Part shown: in pieces, positions 34,783 through 41,912 of the stretch
Numbering within the stretch: the first letter of the stretch is position 1
Layout: each line of letters begins with the position of its first letter
Origin: JAFKKS01 sp050187875
Lineage (GTDB): Bacteria; Pseudomonadota; Alphaproteobacteria; Rhizobiales; Xanthobacteraceae
Assembly: GCA_050187875.1 (NCBI GenBank)
Contig: JBFWXB010000014.1
Coordinates: forward strand, 32,148 to 96,147
Direction: 5' to 3'
DNA length: 64,000 bases
The notes under the pieces: model-generated
Told to the model about the DNA's origin: nothing
The model's database searches: none
What the model saw: the letters and a program-made list of their open reading frames with translations, nothing else
Program-made: the position numbers and the translations under genes

Positions 34783-35214
34783 CTAACCGCTTGTGCGCAG
34801 CGGATTGAAAATGGCGAGGCCGGCGAAATCTTTTTCATTGTCCGTGACGACGACGCAGTCGTTCGCTTCGGCGACGGCGGCGATGATCATGTCGAGTGCG
34901 CTGCGTGGCCGGCCGGCCTTCGTTCCATCCGCCATGAGACGCGCCCAGATCAGCCCAGCCTTCTCGTCGAAGGGAAGCACGCGCCCGGCGAACAAAGCCG
35001 GCGGACCTTCGGAGCCGAAAAACCAACTCTCCAGGGCTTTACGTTTGCGCCCCGCCGGCATGTCGAGGATGCCGCGGAAAATCTCCGCAATCGTGAGCGA
35101 CGCCACGAACAGATTGTCATCGGGCTGCTTCTCCATCCAAGCGAGAAGAGACGCGGACGGATGCAGCTTGGTGACGTTGCTGATGATATTGGTGTCGAGC
35201 AGATAGCGCGTCAC
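34783..35214 (-). CDS. PIN-domain toxin, VapC family
   Basis: 143 aa PIN-domain ribonuclease of the VapC/FitB type. Acidic active-site residues are visible: Asp7 in YLLDTNIIS, Glu in SLTIAEIFRGI (about 44), Asp in PRSALDMIIAAVAEAND (about 108) and Asp in VVVTDNEKDF (about 125). The start is GTG at 35214, overlapping the antitoxin stop as GTGA, which indicates translational coupling. VapC toxins cleave tRNA or rRNA when freed from the antitoxin. Confidence 0.92.
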   Translation of the reverse strand: MTRYLLDTNIISNVTKLHPSASLLAWMEKQPDDNLFVASLTIAEIFRGILDMPAGRKRKALESWFFGSEGPPALFAGRVLPFDEKAGLIWARLMADGTKAGRPRSALDMIIAAVAEANDCVVVTDNEKDFAGLAIFNPLRTSG

Positions 35215-35519
35215 AGGTCGATCTTGCGGCCCGATTCGCGGGGCCGTATCAGGTCGAGGTCGGCGCCGACCAGGGGCGAGCGCCGCAGCGCCGCGACGAT
35301 GCTCCCCTTACGCGCCGATTCGCCTGCAATGGTTTGGCTGACGGTCGCGCGAAGGCGTGCCGCTTCCGCGTCGCCGGTAGCGAGCCGTTTCGCCAAAGCG
35401 CGGATCAAGTCGCGATCCGCGCTGAGCCCGAGGACCTCGAAACGAGCCACCCCGCGCTGCGTAAGGCGGGATCGGTAATTTTGGAGGGCGCGCTTTTGCG
35501 ATTTGCTGGTCACGGCCAT
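35211..35519 (-). CDS. Probable antitoxin partner of VapC
   Basis: 102 aa, directly upstream of and overlapping the toxin by four bases. It is basic at the N-terminus (KSQKRALQNYRSRLTQRGVARFEVLGLSADRDLIRALAKRL), consistent with a ribbon-helix-helix DNA-binding segment in which RFEVLG forms the strand and the following residues the helices. The C-terminal part (RRSPLVGADLDLIRPRESGRKIDL) would wrap the toxin. Assignment rests mainly on gene order, size and the RHH-like N-terminus. A near-palindrome lies just upstream and could be its autoregulatory operator. Confidence 0.82.
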   Translation of the reverse strand: MAVTSKSQKRALQNYRSRLTQRGVARFEVLGLSADRDLIRALAKRLATGDAEAARLRATVSQTIAGESARKGSIVAALRRSPLVGADLDLIRPRESGRKIDL

Positions 35520-35531
35520 ATCTCCGTATAG

Positions 35532-35547
35532 CCGGTAATATATCCGG
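35532..35547. promoter_or_regulatory. Candidate operator of the VapBC-like module
   Basis: CCGGTAATATATCCGG is symmetrical at 12 of 16 positions and lies 13 bases before the antitoxin start in an AT-rich patch. Autoregulation by the antitoxin-toxin complex is typical of such modules; binding is inferred, not shown. Confidence 0.45.
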
Positions 35548-35631
35548 GCAGAGTTTGGCGTGCAAGCATGCCGAAGCGCCCTTGGGCTCTGCGCACTTTT
35601 ACCCGTGCATTTCGGAATGTTTGGAGAAAAC

Positions 35632-35706
35632 TGGAGCGGGCGAAGGGATTCGAACCCTCGACCCCAACCTTGGCAAGGTTGTGCTCTACCCCTGAGCTAC
35701 ACCCGC
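35632..35706 (-). tRNA. tRNA-Gly (GCC)
   Basis: Read on the minus strand, the 75-nt sequence folds into a complete cloverleaf: acceptor GCGGGTG/CGCCCGC (with G-U type end pairing), D-arm GCTC-AGGGGTA-GAGC, anticodon arm CAACC-TTGCCAA-GGTTG with anticodon GCC, and T-arm GAGGG-TTCGAAT-CCCTT. The 3' CCA is encoded. No integrase or mobile gene abuts it. Confidence 0.97.
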
Positions 35707-35859
35707 ATCCATGTCCGGCACGTGGCCGGCGGCCTTCCTATGCCAAATGGCGGCCCGCTTTGCAACTTCAAGCCGCCCGCCCGGCCATGACAAAGCCGCG
35801 CGGCGCCGGCTGGCGGGGGGTTGATTGGCTTCGGCGGCAAAATCCTCTATCGCAAGCCG

Positions 35860-36378
35860 ATGCCCGCGACCCCCGACGACCTCTTCGCCTTCCTCGACGG
35901 CCTGAACATCCCGCACAAGACCATGACGCACCCGCCCGTCTTCACGGTCGAGGAGGCGAAGGCGCTGCGCGGCAAGATCGAGGGCGGGCACACCAAGAAC
36001 CTGTTCCTCAAGGACAAGAAGGGCGCGGTCTTCCTCGTCGTCGCCCTCGAGCACTCCGTGATCGACCTCAAGGCGCTCAACGGTAAGCTTAACGCGGCGC
36101 GCTTTTCCTTCGGCTCGGCGGAGCTGCTGCGTGAGCTTTGGGGCGTGGAGCCCGGCTCCGTGACGCCCTTCGGCGCCATCAACGACACCGGGAAGCGCGT
36201 CACGGTCGTGCTCGACGCACCCATGATGGATTGCGCGACGCTCAACTATCACCCGCTCGTCAACACGATGACGACGGCGATCGCGCGCGACGACCTCGTG
36301 CGCTTCTTGGAAGCGACCGGGCACCCTCCGCGCATCATGGCGGTATCGGAGCCGGCGCAGGCGGAGGCGGCGAAGTAG
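35860..36378 (+). CDS. Prolyl-tRNA editing/deacylase domain protein (YbaK/ProX family)
   Basis: 172 aa free-standing editing domain homologous to the INS domain of prolyl-tRNA synthetase. It hydrolyses mischarged aminoacyl-tRNA, classically Ala-tRNA(Pro). Characteristic elements are TMTHPPVFTVEEAKAL, GGHTKNLFLKDKKGAVFLVVAL, the conserved GSVTPFGAINDTGKRVTVVLD and the C-terminal NYHPLVNTMTTAI. The Lys in KNLFLKDKK corresponds to the catalytic lysine. An upstream TTG at 35821 is open, but the ATG at 35860 fits the family start. It sits near tRNA-Gly without obvious operon links. Confidence 0.92.
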   Translation: MPATPDDLFAFLDGLNIPHKTMTHPPVFTVEEAKALRGKIEGGHTKNLFLKDKKGAVFLVVALEHSVIDLKALNGKLNAARFSFGSAELLRELWGVEPGSVTPFGAINDTGKRVTVVLDAPMMDCATLNYHPLVNTMTTAIARDDLVRFLEATGHPPRIMAVSEPAQAEAAK

Positions 36379-36396
36379 CGCTATCAGCCCGGGGCT

Positions 36397-36425
36397 TCAC
36401 CTCTCCCCGCAAGCGGGGAGAGGGA
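36397..36425. repeat. CCCTCCCC-family hairpin, short version
   Basis: CACCTCTCCCCGC-AA-GCGGGGAGAGG forms a strong hairpin just after the ProX stop codon. It may also act as a 3' end, though no U-tract follows. Confidence 0.6.
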
Positions 36426-36488
36426 GCGCGCTTCATCTGCCGAAATGCTTCGTCACGACGAGCGTGAACCATTCAGCTCATCGCAACT

Positions 36489-37454
36489 TCACGCCGCGTG
36501 CTGCACATCCACCCACGTTCCGGTTCGCTCCGTCGTCGGCGCGCAATCGCCGAATGACCAGCGCCAAGGCATCGCGTCGCGCAGGCGCCAGCCGCGCACG
36601 ACGTCGACGTGCCAGAGGCGTTCGGCGCCGCGCGGGAGCTGCGCCGATTGAGGATGCCAGTCGATCGTCGCCGTGCCTTGGACGAGCAGCAGGTCGCCGC
36701 GCACGAAGTCGACGAAAAGCAGCGCCGTGCGGGGCTCCAGGAGCAGATTGCCGAGCGTGTTGAAGTATCGATTGCCGCGGAAATCGGGGATGCTGAGGCG
36801 GCGTCCGTCCACCTTCACGAATCCAGCGCGGCCGCCGCGATGCGAGATGTCGACGCCGCCGTCGCCGGGGTCCGTGCGCGCGGCGCTCGCGACGAAGAAG
36901 GTGTCGGCCTCGGCGATCATGCGCGCGGCTTCAGCGTCGATCCCGTCGAAGTGTTCGACGGCGCCTTGCGCCGTCCCGGCGGCGGCGATCATGCGCGTCT
37001 GAATATATTGCGGACAGTTGCCGAAGCTCTGCCGCACCGACACGGTCATGGAGTTTCGATCCACCGCACGGATCACGCCGTTGGCGCGGTTGCGGCGACG
37101 TGTCGCGAGGTCGAGTCCAAGAATCCCGATGGGACGGCCCGCCGCAACGAGCGGTGCGATGGGGTCGTTTGCTGCCGGCACCGCGGTGATGTGCAGCGTG
37201 ACCGGGTCGGGGCTTTGCACGAAGCCGGGCATGCCGCTCAACACGCTCGCCACCGGCCAGCCGGCGGCGTCCCGCGTCGCGACGAACAGGTAGGGCAGCA
37301 TCGCAAAGAACACGCGGTGCTGATTGGGCATGAAGTTGCGGATGCCGGCGCCGCGGGCGGAAACACCGGCGCGCGCCTGCGCCTCCAACTCGCCGGGATG
37401 GAAGGGCGCGTGGTTGGATTGCGCGTGTCGGAGGGTGTCCTCGTCGATAGCCAT
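36489..37454 (-). CDS. Pyridoxamine 5'-phosphate oxidase-like FMN-binding family protein
   Basis: 321 aa with two split-barrel FMN-binding-like segments. The first runs about residues 40-130 (FAMLPYLFVATRDAAGWPVASVLSGMPGFVQSPDPVTLHI, LGLDLATRRRNRANGVI). The second runs about 195-290 (DTFFVASAARTDPGDGGVDISHRGGRAGFVKVD, IPDFRGNRYFNTLGNLLLEPRTALLFVDF). In many bacteria this domain is the N-terminal part of a fusion with a ferredoxin-reductase-like oxidoreductase; here only the PNPOx part exists. It is divergent from a LysR-type gene 98 bp away, the classical arrangement for regulator and target, but that LysR gene is frameshifted. Confidence 0.88.
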   Translation of the reverse strand: MAIDEDTLRHAQSNHAPFHPGELEAQARAGVSARGAGIRNFMPNQHRVFFAMLPYLFVATRDAAGWPVASVLSGMPGFVQSPDPVTLHITAVPAANDPIAPLVAAGRPIGILGLDLATRRRNRANGVIRAVDRNSMTVSVRQSFGNCPQYIQTRMIAAAGTAQGAVEHFDGIDAEAARMIAEADTFFVASAARTDPGDGGVDISHRGGRAGFVKVDGRRLSIPDFRGNRYFNTLGNLLLEPRTALLFVDFVRGDLLLVQGTATIDWHPQSAQLPRGAERLWHVDVVRGWRLRDAMPWRWSFGDCAPTTERTGTWVDVQHAA

Positions 37455-37531
37455 GGCTCACTCCTTGCCGTGGAGGTCCGAAGGTGGCCATTGCGGAGAT
37501 CGACGCAAAGCAGTCACCGTGGTAAATCAGA

Positions 37532-37548
37532 ATTCCTCTTATTGGAAT
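37532..37548. promoter_or_regulatory. Candidate LysR-type binding site between PNPOx-like gene and lysR
   Basis: ATTCC-TCTTATT-GGAAT is an interrupted palindrome matching the T-N11-A LysR consensus. It is located in the divergent intergenic region, five bases before the LysR start codon. Confidence 0.5.
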
Positions 37549-37552
37549 AATC

Positions 37553-38445
37553 ATGGACCGATTGGACGAGCTGGCTGTCCTCGTCGCCATCGTCGAGACG
37601 GGGAGCCTGGCGGCTGCCGCGCGGCGGCTCCATCGCTCGCCGCCGGCGGTGACGCGCATCCTCGCAAGCCTCGAAGATCGGGTCGGCGCGCGGCTCATCG
37701 AACGCACGACCCGCCGGCTCGCGCCGACGGATGCGGGTCGCGATCTCGCGGCGTCGGCCGTCCGCCTTCTGGCCGATTACGAGGCCGCTTTGCCCGGCGA
37801 AGCCGCGCCGGTGCGCGGGCTTTTGCGCATCACGGCCGCCGCCATGTCGCGCCCATCGTCAATGCATTCCTTGACCGGCATGCCGACGTGCAGGTCGAGC
37901 TCATCCTCAACGACCGCAACCTCGATATGATCGAGGAGGACCTGCATGTCGCCGTGCGCATCGGGGCGCTGAGGGATTCGCGGCTCGTCGTGCGGCGCGT
38001 AGGCGAGGTGCGCCAGGTTTTGGTCGCCGCGCCGGCCTATCTCGCGCGGCGCGGCACGCCGCGCGCACCGGCCGACCTCGCCGATCACGAGATCGTCCTC
38101 AGCGTCGCGTCGAGCGGCAGCGTGGAGTGGCGCTTCGGTCCTCTCTCGCGCGGTCCGGCGGTGCGGCTCGCGCCACGGCTGCGCATCAACGATGTGGAGG
38201 CGGTGCTCGCCGCCGTGCGCGCCGGGCGAGGGATCGCCCGCGTCCTTTCCTACCAGGTGGCGCAGGAGCTGGCGGCCGGGACGTTCGTCCGGCTGCTTCC
38301 CGCGTTCGAGCCGCCGCCGCTGCCGGTCCAACTGGTCCTGCCGAGCGCGCGCCAACCGGCGGCCAAGGTGCGCGCCTTCATGGACTTCGCCGTTGCGCAG
38401 TTTGCACGGCTGGCGGTCATCCAGCCGCACCCTGTCTCGCCCTGA
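37553..38445 (+). pseudogene. LysR family transcriptional regulator, frameshifted
   Basis: The first part (37553 to about 37838) encodes a normal LysR winged-helix N-terminus: LDELAVLVAIVETGSLAAAARRLHRSPPAVTRILASLEDRVGARLIERTTRRLAPTDAG...VRGLLRIT. The same frame then turns to nonsense and stops at 37930. The effector-binding domain continues in the next frame from GRRHVAPIVNAFLDRHADVQVEL to 38445. LysR proteins normally have about five residues (such as APxxF) between LRIT and GRRHV. They are missing here, together with the frame, which is what a deletion of about 16 bp would give. Unless it is a sequencing error, the regulator is inactive. Confidence 0.88.
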
Positions 38446-38519
38446 AGGGCTGCGGCGGACGATTGCATTCGTTCCGCTCCTAGCCCATTTAGGGCCTGAA
38501 AACGCGCGTGAGGCGATCA

Positions 38520-39443
38520 ATGTCATTGTTGCAGAACGGCGGGGCACCGGCGCCCGCGGCTCCGGCCGGGGGTGACGATCTCGTCAAAGAGACCACGACC
38601 CGGACTTTCATGGCCGACGTCATCGAGGCGTCGAAGGCGCAGCCTGTCCTGGTCGATTTCTGGGCGCCCTGGTGCGGCCCTTGCCGTCAGCTGACACCTG
38701 TCCTCGAAAAGGTGATCCGCGCCGCCAAGGGCAAGGCCAAGCTCGTCAAGATGAACATCGACGAGCATCCCGAAATCGCGGGCCAGCTCGGCGTGCAGTC
38801 GATCCCGGCGGTGTTTGCCTTCGTCAACGGTCAGCCGGTCGACGGCTTCATGGGCGCCTTGCCCGAGGGGCAGGTGACGGCCTTCCTCGAGCGCCTGGTC
38901 AAGGATCGCGTCGGCGGCGAGGAGAAGGACCTGCTGGCCGCCGCGGATCAGGCGCTGGCGGACGGCAATGCGGCGGGAGCGGCGGAACTTTATGCGCAGC
39001 TCCTGGCGCAGGACGCGACCAATGTCGCTGCGCTTGCCGGGCTCGCGCGCTGCTATGTCGAGACAGGCGCGATCGAACAGGCGAAACAGACCTTCGCGAT
39101 GATCCCCGAGGCGAAAGCGAACGACACTGCGGTTGCGGCCGCACGCGCCGCGCTCGAGCTTGCGGAGCAGGCGTCGTCGGTTGGCCCGGTCGGCGACCTC
39201 GAAGCCAAGGTCGCGGCGAATCCGCTCGACCATCAGGCGCGCTACGATCTTGCCGTCGCGCTCAACGCCAAGGGCAAGCGCAAGGAGGCGCTCGATCACC
39301 TCCTCGCCATCGTCGGGCGCGACCGCAAATGGAATGACGACGGCGCACGCAAGCAGCTCGTCCAGTTCTTCGACGCCTGGGGGCCGACGGACGAGGCGAC
39401 GATCGAGGGCCGCCGCAAGCTGTCGTCGATTTTGTTCTCGTAA
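38520..39443 (+). CDS. Thioredoxin-like co-chaperone with TPR tail (YbbN/CnoX type)
   Basis: 307 aa. An N-terminal thioredoxin domain (about 22-130) carries the motif WAPWCGPC (Cys52-Cys55), cis-Pro in QSIPAVFAF, and an intact fold. The C-terminal 175 residues are TPR-like helical repeats (DLLAAADQALADGNAAGAAELYAQLLAQDATNVAALAGLARCYVETG...). This is the CnoX/YbbN layout, a holdase that works with GroEL/DnaK under oxidative stress; unlike E. coli YbbN, the CxxC is complete. The ATG at 38520 is chosen. It is followed after 41 bp by the LON-domain gene, and this adjacency is typical of alphaproteobacteria. Confidence 0.93.
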   Translation: MSLLQNGGAPAPAAPAGGDDLVKETTTRTFMADVIEASKAQPVLVDFWAPWCGPCRQLTPVLEKVIRAAKGKAKLVKMNIDEHPEIAGQLGVQSIPAVFAFVNGQPVDGFMGALPEGQVTAFLERLVKDRVGGEEKDLLAAADQALADGNAAGAAELYAQLLAQDATNVAALAGLARCYVETGAIEQAKQTFAMIPEAKANDTAVAAARAALELAEQASSVGPVGDLEAKVAANPLDHQARYDLAVALNAKGKRKEALDHLLAIVGRDRKWNDDGARKQLVQFFDAWGPTDEATIEGRRKLSSILFS

Positions 39444-39484
39444 AGGATCTTGCTCCGGCGCGCAGGCCGGAGGAGGGCGCAGCG

Positions 39485-40159
39485 ATGCCGATGAACGTCG
39501 TTTATCGCGGACCGTCCGATCTTCCGGGCGTGATCCCGGTGTTTCCGCTCGCCGGTGCCTTGCTCCTTCCACGCGGACAGATGCCGCTCAATATCTTCGA
39601 GCCGCGCTATCTCGCGATGGTCGATGACGCGATGGCGGATCGCCACCGGCTGATCGGCATGATCCAGCCGGACGCGTCCCATGCCGCGCCGGACGATAAG
39701 CCGCGTCTGTTCAAGGTTGGCTGCGTCGGGCGCATCACGCAGCTCGCCGAATCCGGCGACGGCCGCTACCTCCTGCAGCTCACCGGCATCGCGCGCTTCG
39801 AGATCGAGCAGGAGCTCGCGGTCGCGACCGCGTACCGGCAATGCAGCGTTTCCTACGCGCGCTTTCGCGATGACTTCGTGGCGCGCAAGGGGGAGGAAGG
39901 TGTCGACCGCGCCGCGCTGCTCAAAGCGCTCGATGCATTCCTCACGGCGAACAATCTCAAGGCCGACTGGCAGGGCATCGAAGACGCGCCGAACGAGGCG
40001 CTCGTCAACGCGCTCTCGATGATGTCGCCCTATGGCGTCGCGGAGAAACAGGCGCTGCTCGAAGCGCCGGACCTGAAGGCGCGCGCGGAGATCCTCATCG
40101 CCGTCACCGAGATCGAGCTCGCCAAGCGCAGGACGCCGGGCGAAACCCCGCTGCAGTGA
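39485..40159 (+). CDS. LON peptidase substrate-binding domain protein
   Basis: 224 aa stand-alone LON-N (PUA-like) domain without ATPase or protease parts. It begins near IPVFPLAGALLLPRGQMPLNIFEPRYLAMVDDAM and includes CVGRITQLAESGDGRYLLQLTGIARFEIEQE. Its role is unknown, possibly substrate recognition in protein quality control. That would suit its position just behind the CnoX-like gene, with which it is probably co-transcribed. The Trm112 gene commonly next in this order is displaced here by the oppositely oriented sugE unit. Confidence 0.92.
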   Translation: MPMNVVYRGPSDLPGVIPVFPLAGALLLPRGQMPLNIFEPRYLAMVDDAMADRHRLIGMIQPDASHAAPDDKPRLFKVGCVGRITQLAESGDGRYLLQLTGIARFEIEQELAVATAYRQCSVSYARFRDDFVARKGEEGVDRAALLKALDAFLTANNLKADWQGIEDAPNEALVNALSMMSPYGVAEKQALLEAPDLKARAEILIAVTEIELAKRRTPGETPLQ

Positions 40160-40190
40160 TTTGTCGAGGCTGCGACTAGCGCCTCTCCGT

Positions 40191-40269
40191 CGTCATTGCC
40201 GGGCTTGACCCGGCAATCCATCATTTTTGCGGAGAAGATGGATGCCCGGGTCAAGCCCTGGCATGACGA
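40191..40269. repeat. Type B palindromic repeat
   Basis: CGTCATTGCCGGGCTTGACC and GCCCGGGTCAAGCCCTGGCA blocks with ATCCATC/GATGGATG. It lies between convergent LON-domain and sugE genes. Confidence 0.9.
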
Positions 40270-40288
40270 GCACGGGTCGGCGTGCGCC

Positions 40289-40603
40289 TCACGCTGCGAG
40301 CTTGAGGCCGATGATCCCGGCGACGATCAGCCCGATGCAGGCGAGACGCAGCGCCGTCGCCGGCTCGGCGAACAGCATGATGCCGAGGATCGCGGTGCCC
40401 ACCGTGCCGATGCCGGTCCACACCGCATAGGCGGTGCCGACCGGGAGCCATTTCAGCGCGAGGCCGAGCAGCGCCACACTCACGATCATGCAAGCGACGG
40501 TGAGCAGGGTCGCGAGCGGGCGCGTGAAGCCCTCGGTGTATTTGAGGCCGATCGCCCAGCCGATCTCGCTCAAGCCTGCGAATAATAGAATGACCCACGC
40601 CAT
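40289..40603 (-). CDS. sugE: SMR family guanidinium exporter (Gdx/SugE)
   Basis: 104 aa, four transmembrane helices, small multidrug resistance family. The proton/substrate-coupling Glu13 is in LFAGLSEIGWAIGLKYTEGF. GLKYTEGFTR and the later WTGIGTVGTAILGI block belong to the Gdx (SugE) branch, which exports guanidinium ion in exchange for two protons, rather than the EmrE branch. The start ATG at 40603 is preceded by GGAG. The leader contains two ACGR-loop hairpins of the guanidine-II riboswitch class (40623-40669), strong independent support for the guanidinium assignment. It lies between the LON-domain and Trm112 genes on the opposite strand. Confidence 0.95.
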   Translation of the reverse strand: MAWVILLFAGLSEIGWAIGLKYTEGFTRPLATLLTVACMIVSVALLGLALKWLPVGTAYAVWTGIGTVGTAILGIMLFAEPATALRLACIGLIVAGIIGLKLAA

Positions 40604-40622
40604 GGGGACGCTCCATCGATGC

Positions 40623-40669
40623 CGGGGCCGTCCCCGATGATTTTTGGGAAAACGCGAGGTCGTCCTCGC
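40623..40669 (-). promoter_or_regulatory. Guanidine-II (mini-ykkC) riboswitch
   Basis: On the transcribed strand, hairpin P1 is GCGAGG-ACGA-CCTCGC (40669-40654) and P2 is CGGGG-ACGG-CCCCG (40636-40623), joined by a 17-nt linker. Both tetraloops fit the ACGR consensus, whose guanidinium-binding loops pair in a loop-loop kiss. The second hairpin ends 19 bases before the sugE start codon. GGAG (SD) lies in that gap, consistent with control of translation initiation. Confidence 0.93.
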
Positions 40670-40777
40670 CGAGGGCATATAGGACGCGTGCTGCGCACGT
40701 CCAACATGCCGTGGGCTCACTCGCGCTGGGTGCCCGCAGAATGCTAGAGTGCGGCCAACGCATTGCATGAGGCTTCC

Positions 40778-40978
40778 GTGACGACCTCTCCACCCGATCG
40801 TCCCGCGCAGGGCGTGGACCCGAAACTCCTGGAAATCCTCGTCTGCCCGCTGACCAAGAGCACGCTGGAATACGACGCGACGAAGCAGGAGCTGATCTCG
40901 CGCGCGGCAAAGCTCGCCTATCCGATCCGCGACGGCATCCCGATCATGTTGGTCGAGGAGGCGCGGCGGCTGGAGTGA
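40778..40978 (+). CDS. Trm112 family protein
   Basis: 66 aa. Contains the Trm112/UPF0434 core: DPKLLEILVCPLTKSTLEYD...ELISRAAKLAYPIRDGIPIMLVEEAR. In eukaryotes and archaea Trm112 activates several methyltransferases; bacterial versions are short and poorly studied. The zinc site is reduced, with only one Cys (CP) in the N-terminal loop. Start: the GTG at 40778 has GAGG six bases upstream, so it is preferred over a TTG at 40763. Confidence 0.9.
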   Translation: MTTSPPDRPAQGVDPKLLEILVCPLTKSTLEYDATKQELISRAAKLAYPIRDGIPIMLVEEARRLE

Positions 40979-40979
40979 C

Positions 40980-41162
40980 TGTCATTCCGGGGCGCGCCAC
41001 CGATCTCGGGTCTACCCGAGATCGGCAGTTTAAATGCGCAAGTCGGCAACAGCCGACTTGCGGTGGCGCGAGCCCAGAATCCATAACCCCGGTGTATCGT
41101 CCATGATACTGGCAGGGGCTATGGATTCCGGACTTGCCGCTGCGCGGCAATCCGGGATGACA
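40980..41162. repeat. Type C repeat carrying a three-way-junction insert
   Basis: The outer arms are type C (TGTCATTCCGGGGC and TATGGATTCCGG...). Inside, CGCGCCACCG (40993-41002) pairs perfectly with CGGTGGCGCG (41061-41070). GATCTCGGGT (41002-41011) pairs with ACCCGAGATC (41014-41023), and CAAGTCGGC (41039-41047) with GCCGACTTG (41052-41060). The unpaired strand between the two inner hairpins is about 15 nt. A second copy lies at 50828. Confidence 0.92.
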
Positions 41163-41185
41163 AAGGCCACGGAAGGAAACGCGAC

Positions 41186-41812
41186 ATGCTGAAAATGTGG
41201 GGGCGTAACAATTCGTCCAACGTGCAGAAGGCGATGTGGGCGGTCGGCGAGCTTGGGCTCGACTGCAAGCGCATCGATGTCGGCGGCCAGTTCGGCAAGA
41301 CGAAAGAGCCGCCCTATAGCGATATGAACCCGAACGCGCTGGTGCCGACGCTCGAGGAAGACGACGGCTTCACGCTATGGGAATCGAACGCCATCATCCG
41401 TTATCTCGCGCGCAAGCACGGCGCCGGCACGCTCGAGCCGCATGACCCAAAGGCGCGGGCGCTCGCCAACCAGTGGATGGATTGGCAGCACACGGTGCTC
41501 GGCCCGGCGATCTTTCCGGTGTTCTGGGGCCTGGTGCGCACGCCGCCGGAAAAGCGCGATCCGAACGCCATCGCCGCCGGCAAGGTGAAAACGAACGAAG
41601 CGATGCGCATTCTCGACTGGGGCTTGGGCAAGCACGCCTTTGTCGCCGGCGAGACCTTCTCGATGGGCGATATCCCGGTCGGGGTGATGACGTTTCGCTA
41701 CATGAGGCTCGTTCCCGATCGCCCGCCGCTCGAGAATGTGACGCGCTGGTACGGCGAGATCGAAAAGCGTCCCGCGTTTCAGGAGCACGTCAGCGGCATT
41801 CCGTTGACGTAA
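41186..41812 (+). CDS. Glutathione S-transferase family protein
   Basis: 208 aa. The N-terminal thioredoxin-like GST domain has MLKMWGRNNSSNVQKAMWAVGELGLDCKRID with a Ser (NSSNV) as likely glutathione-activating residue, the cis-Pro in ALVPTL, and LWESNAIIRYLA (the E-S glutathione-binding pair). The C-terminal all-helical domain runs from about 88 to the end (GEFTFSMGDIPVG-like N-capping box, here GETFSMGDIPVG). The start ATG follows GGAAGGA. It is probably a detoxification or thiol-transfer enzyme; the substrate is unknown. Confidence 0.94.
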   Translation: MLKMWGRNNSSNVQKAMWAVGELGLDCKRIDVGGQFGKTKEPPYSDMNPNALVPTLEEDDGFTLWESNAIIRYLARKHGAGTLEPHDPKARALANQWMDWQHTVLGPAIFPVFWGLVRTPPEKRDPNAIAAGKVKTNEAMRILDWGLGKHAFVAGETFSMGDIPVGVMTFRYMRLVPDRPPLENVTRWYGEIEKRPAFQEHVSGIPLT

Positions 41813-41819
41813 ACGGAAG

Positions 41820-41907
41820 TGTCATCGCCGGGCTTGTCCCGGCGATCTCGCTTAGGATGGCACTGCGCCCGTTGATCGGGATGGCCGGGTCAAGCCCGGC
41901 CATGACG
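41820..41907. repeat. Type B palindromic repeat, variant
   Basis: TGTCATCGCCGGGCTTGTCC and GGCCGGGTCAAGCCCGGCCA blocks. The left arm variant (GGCGATCTCGCTTAGGA) is shared with the copy at 54477. Confidence 0.85.
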
Positions 41908-41912
41908 GGTCT

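Noticed and set aside
35632..35706. tRNA-Gly considered as an attachment site of an integrated element
   Set aside because: No integrase, no partial tRNA duplicate and no base-composition change were seen on either side.
40604..40770. Leader of sugE considered as guanidine-I (ykkC) riboswitch
   Set aside because: The long ykkC core motifs are absent, while two ACGR-loop hairpins fit guanidine-II exactly.
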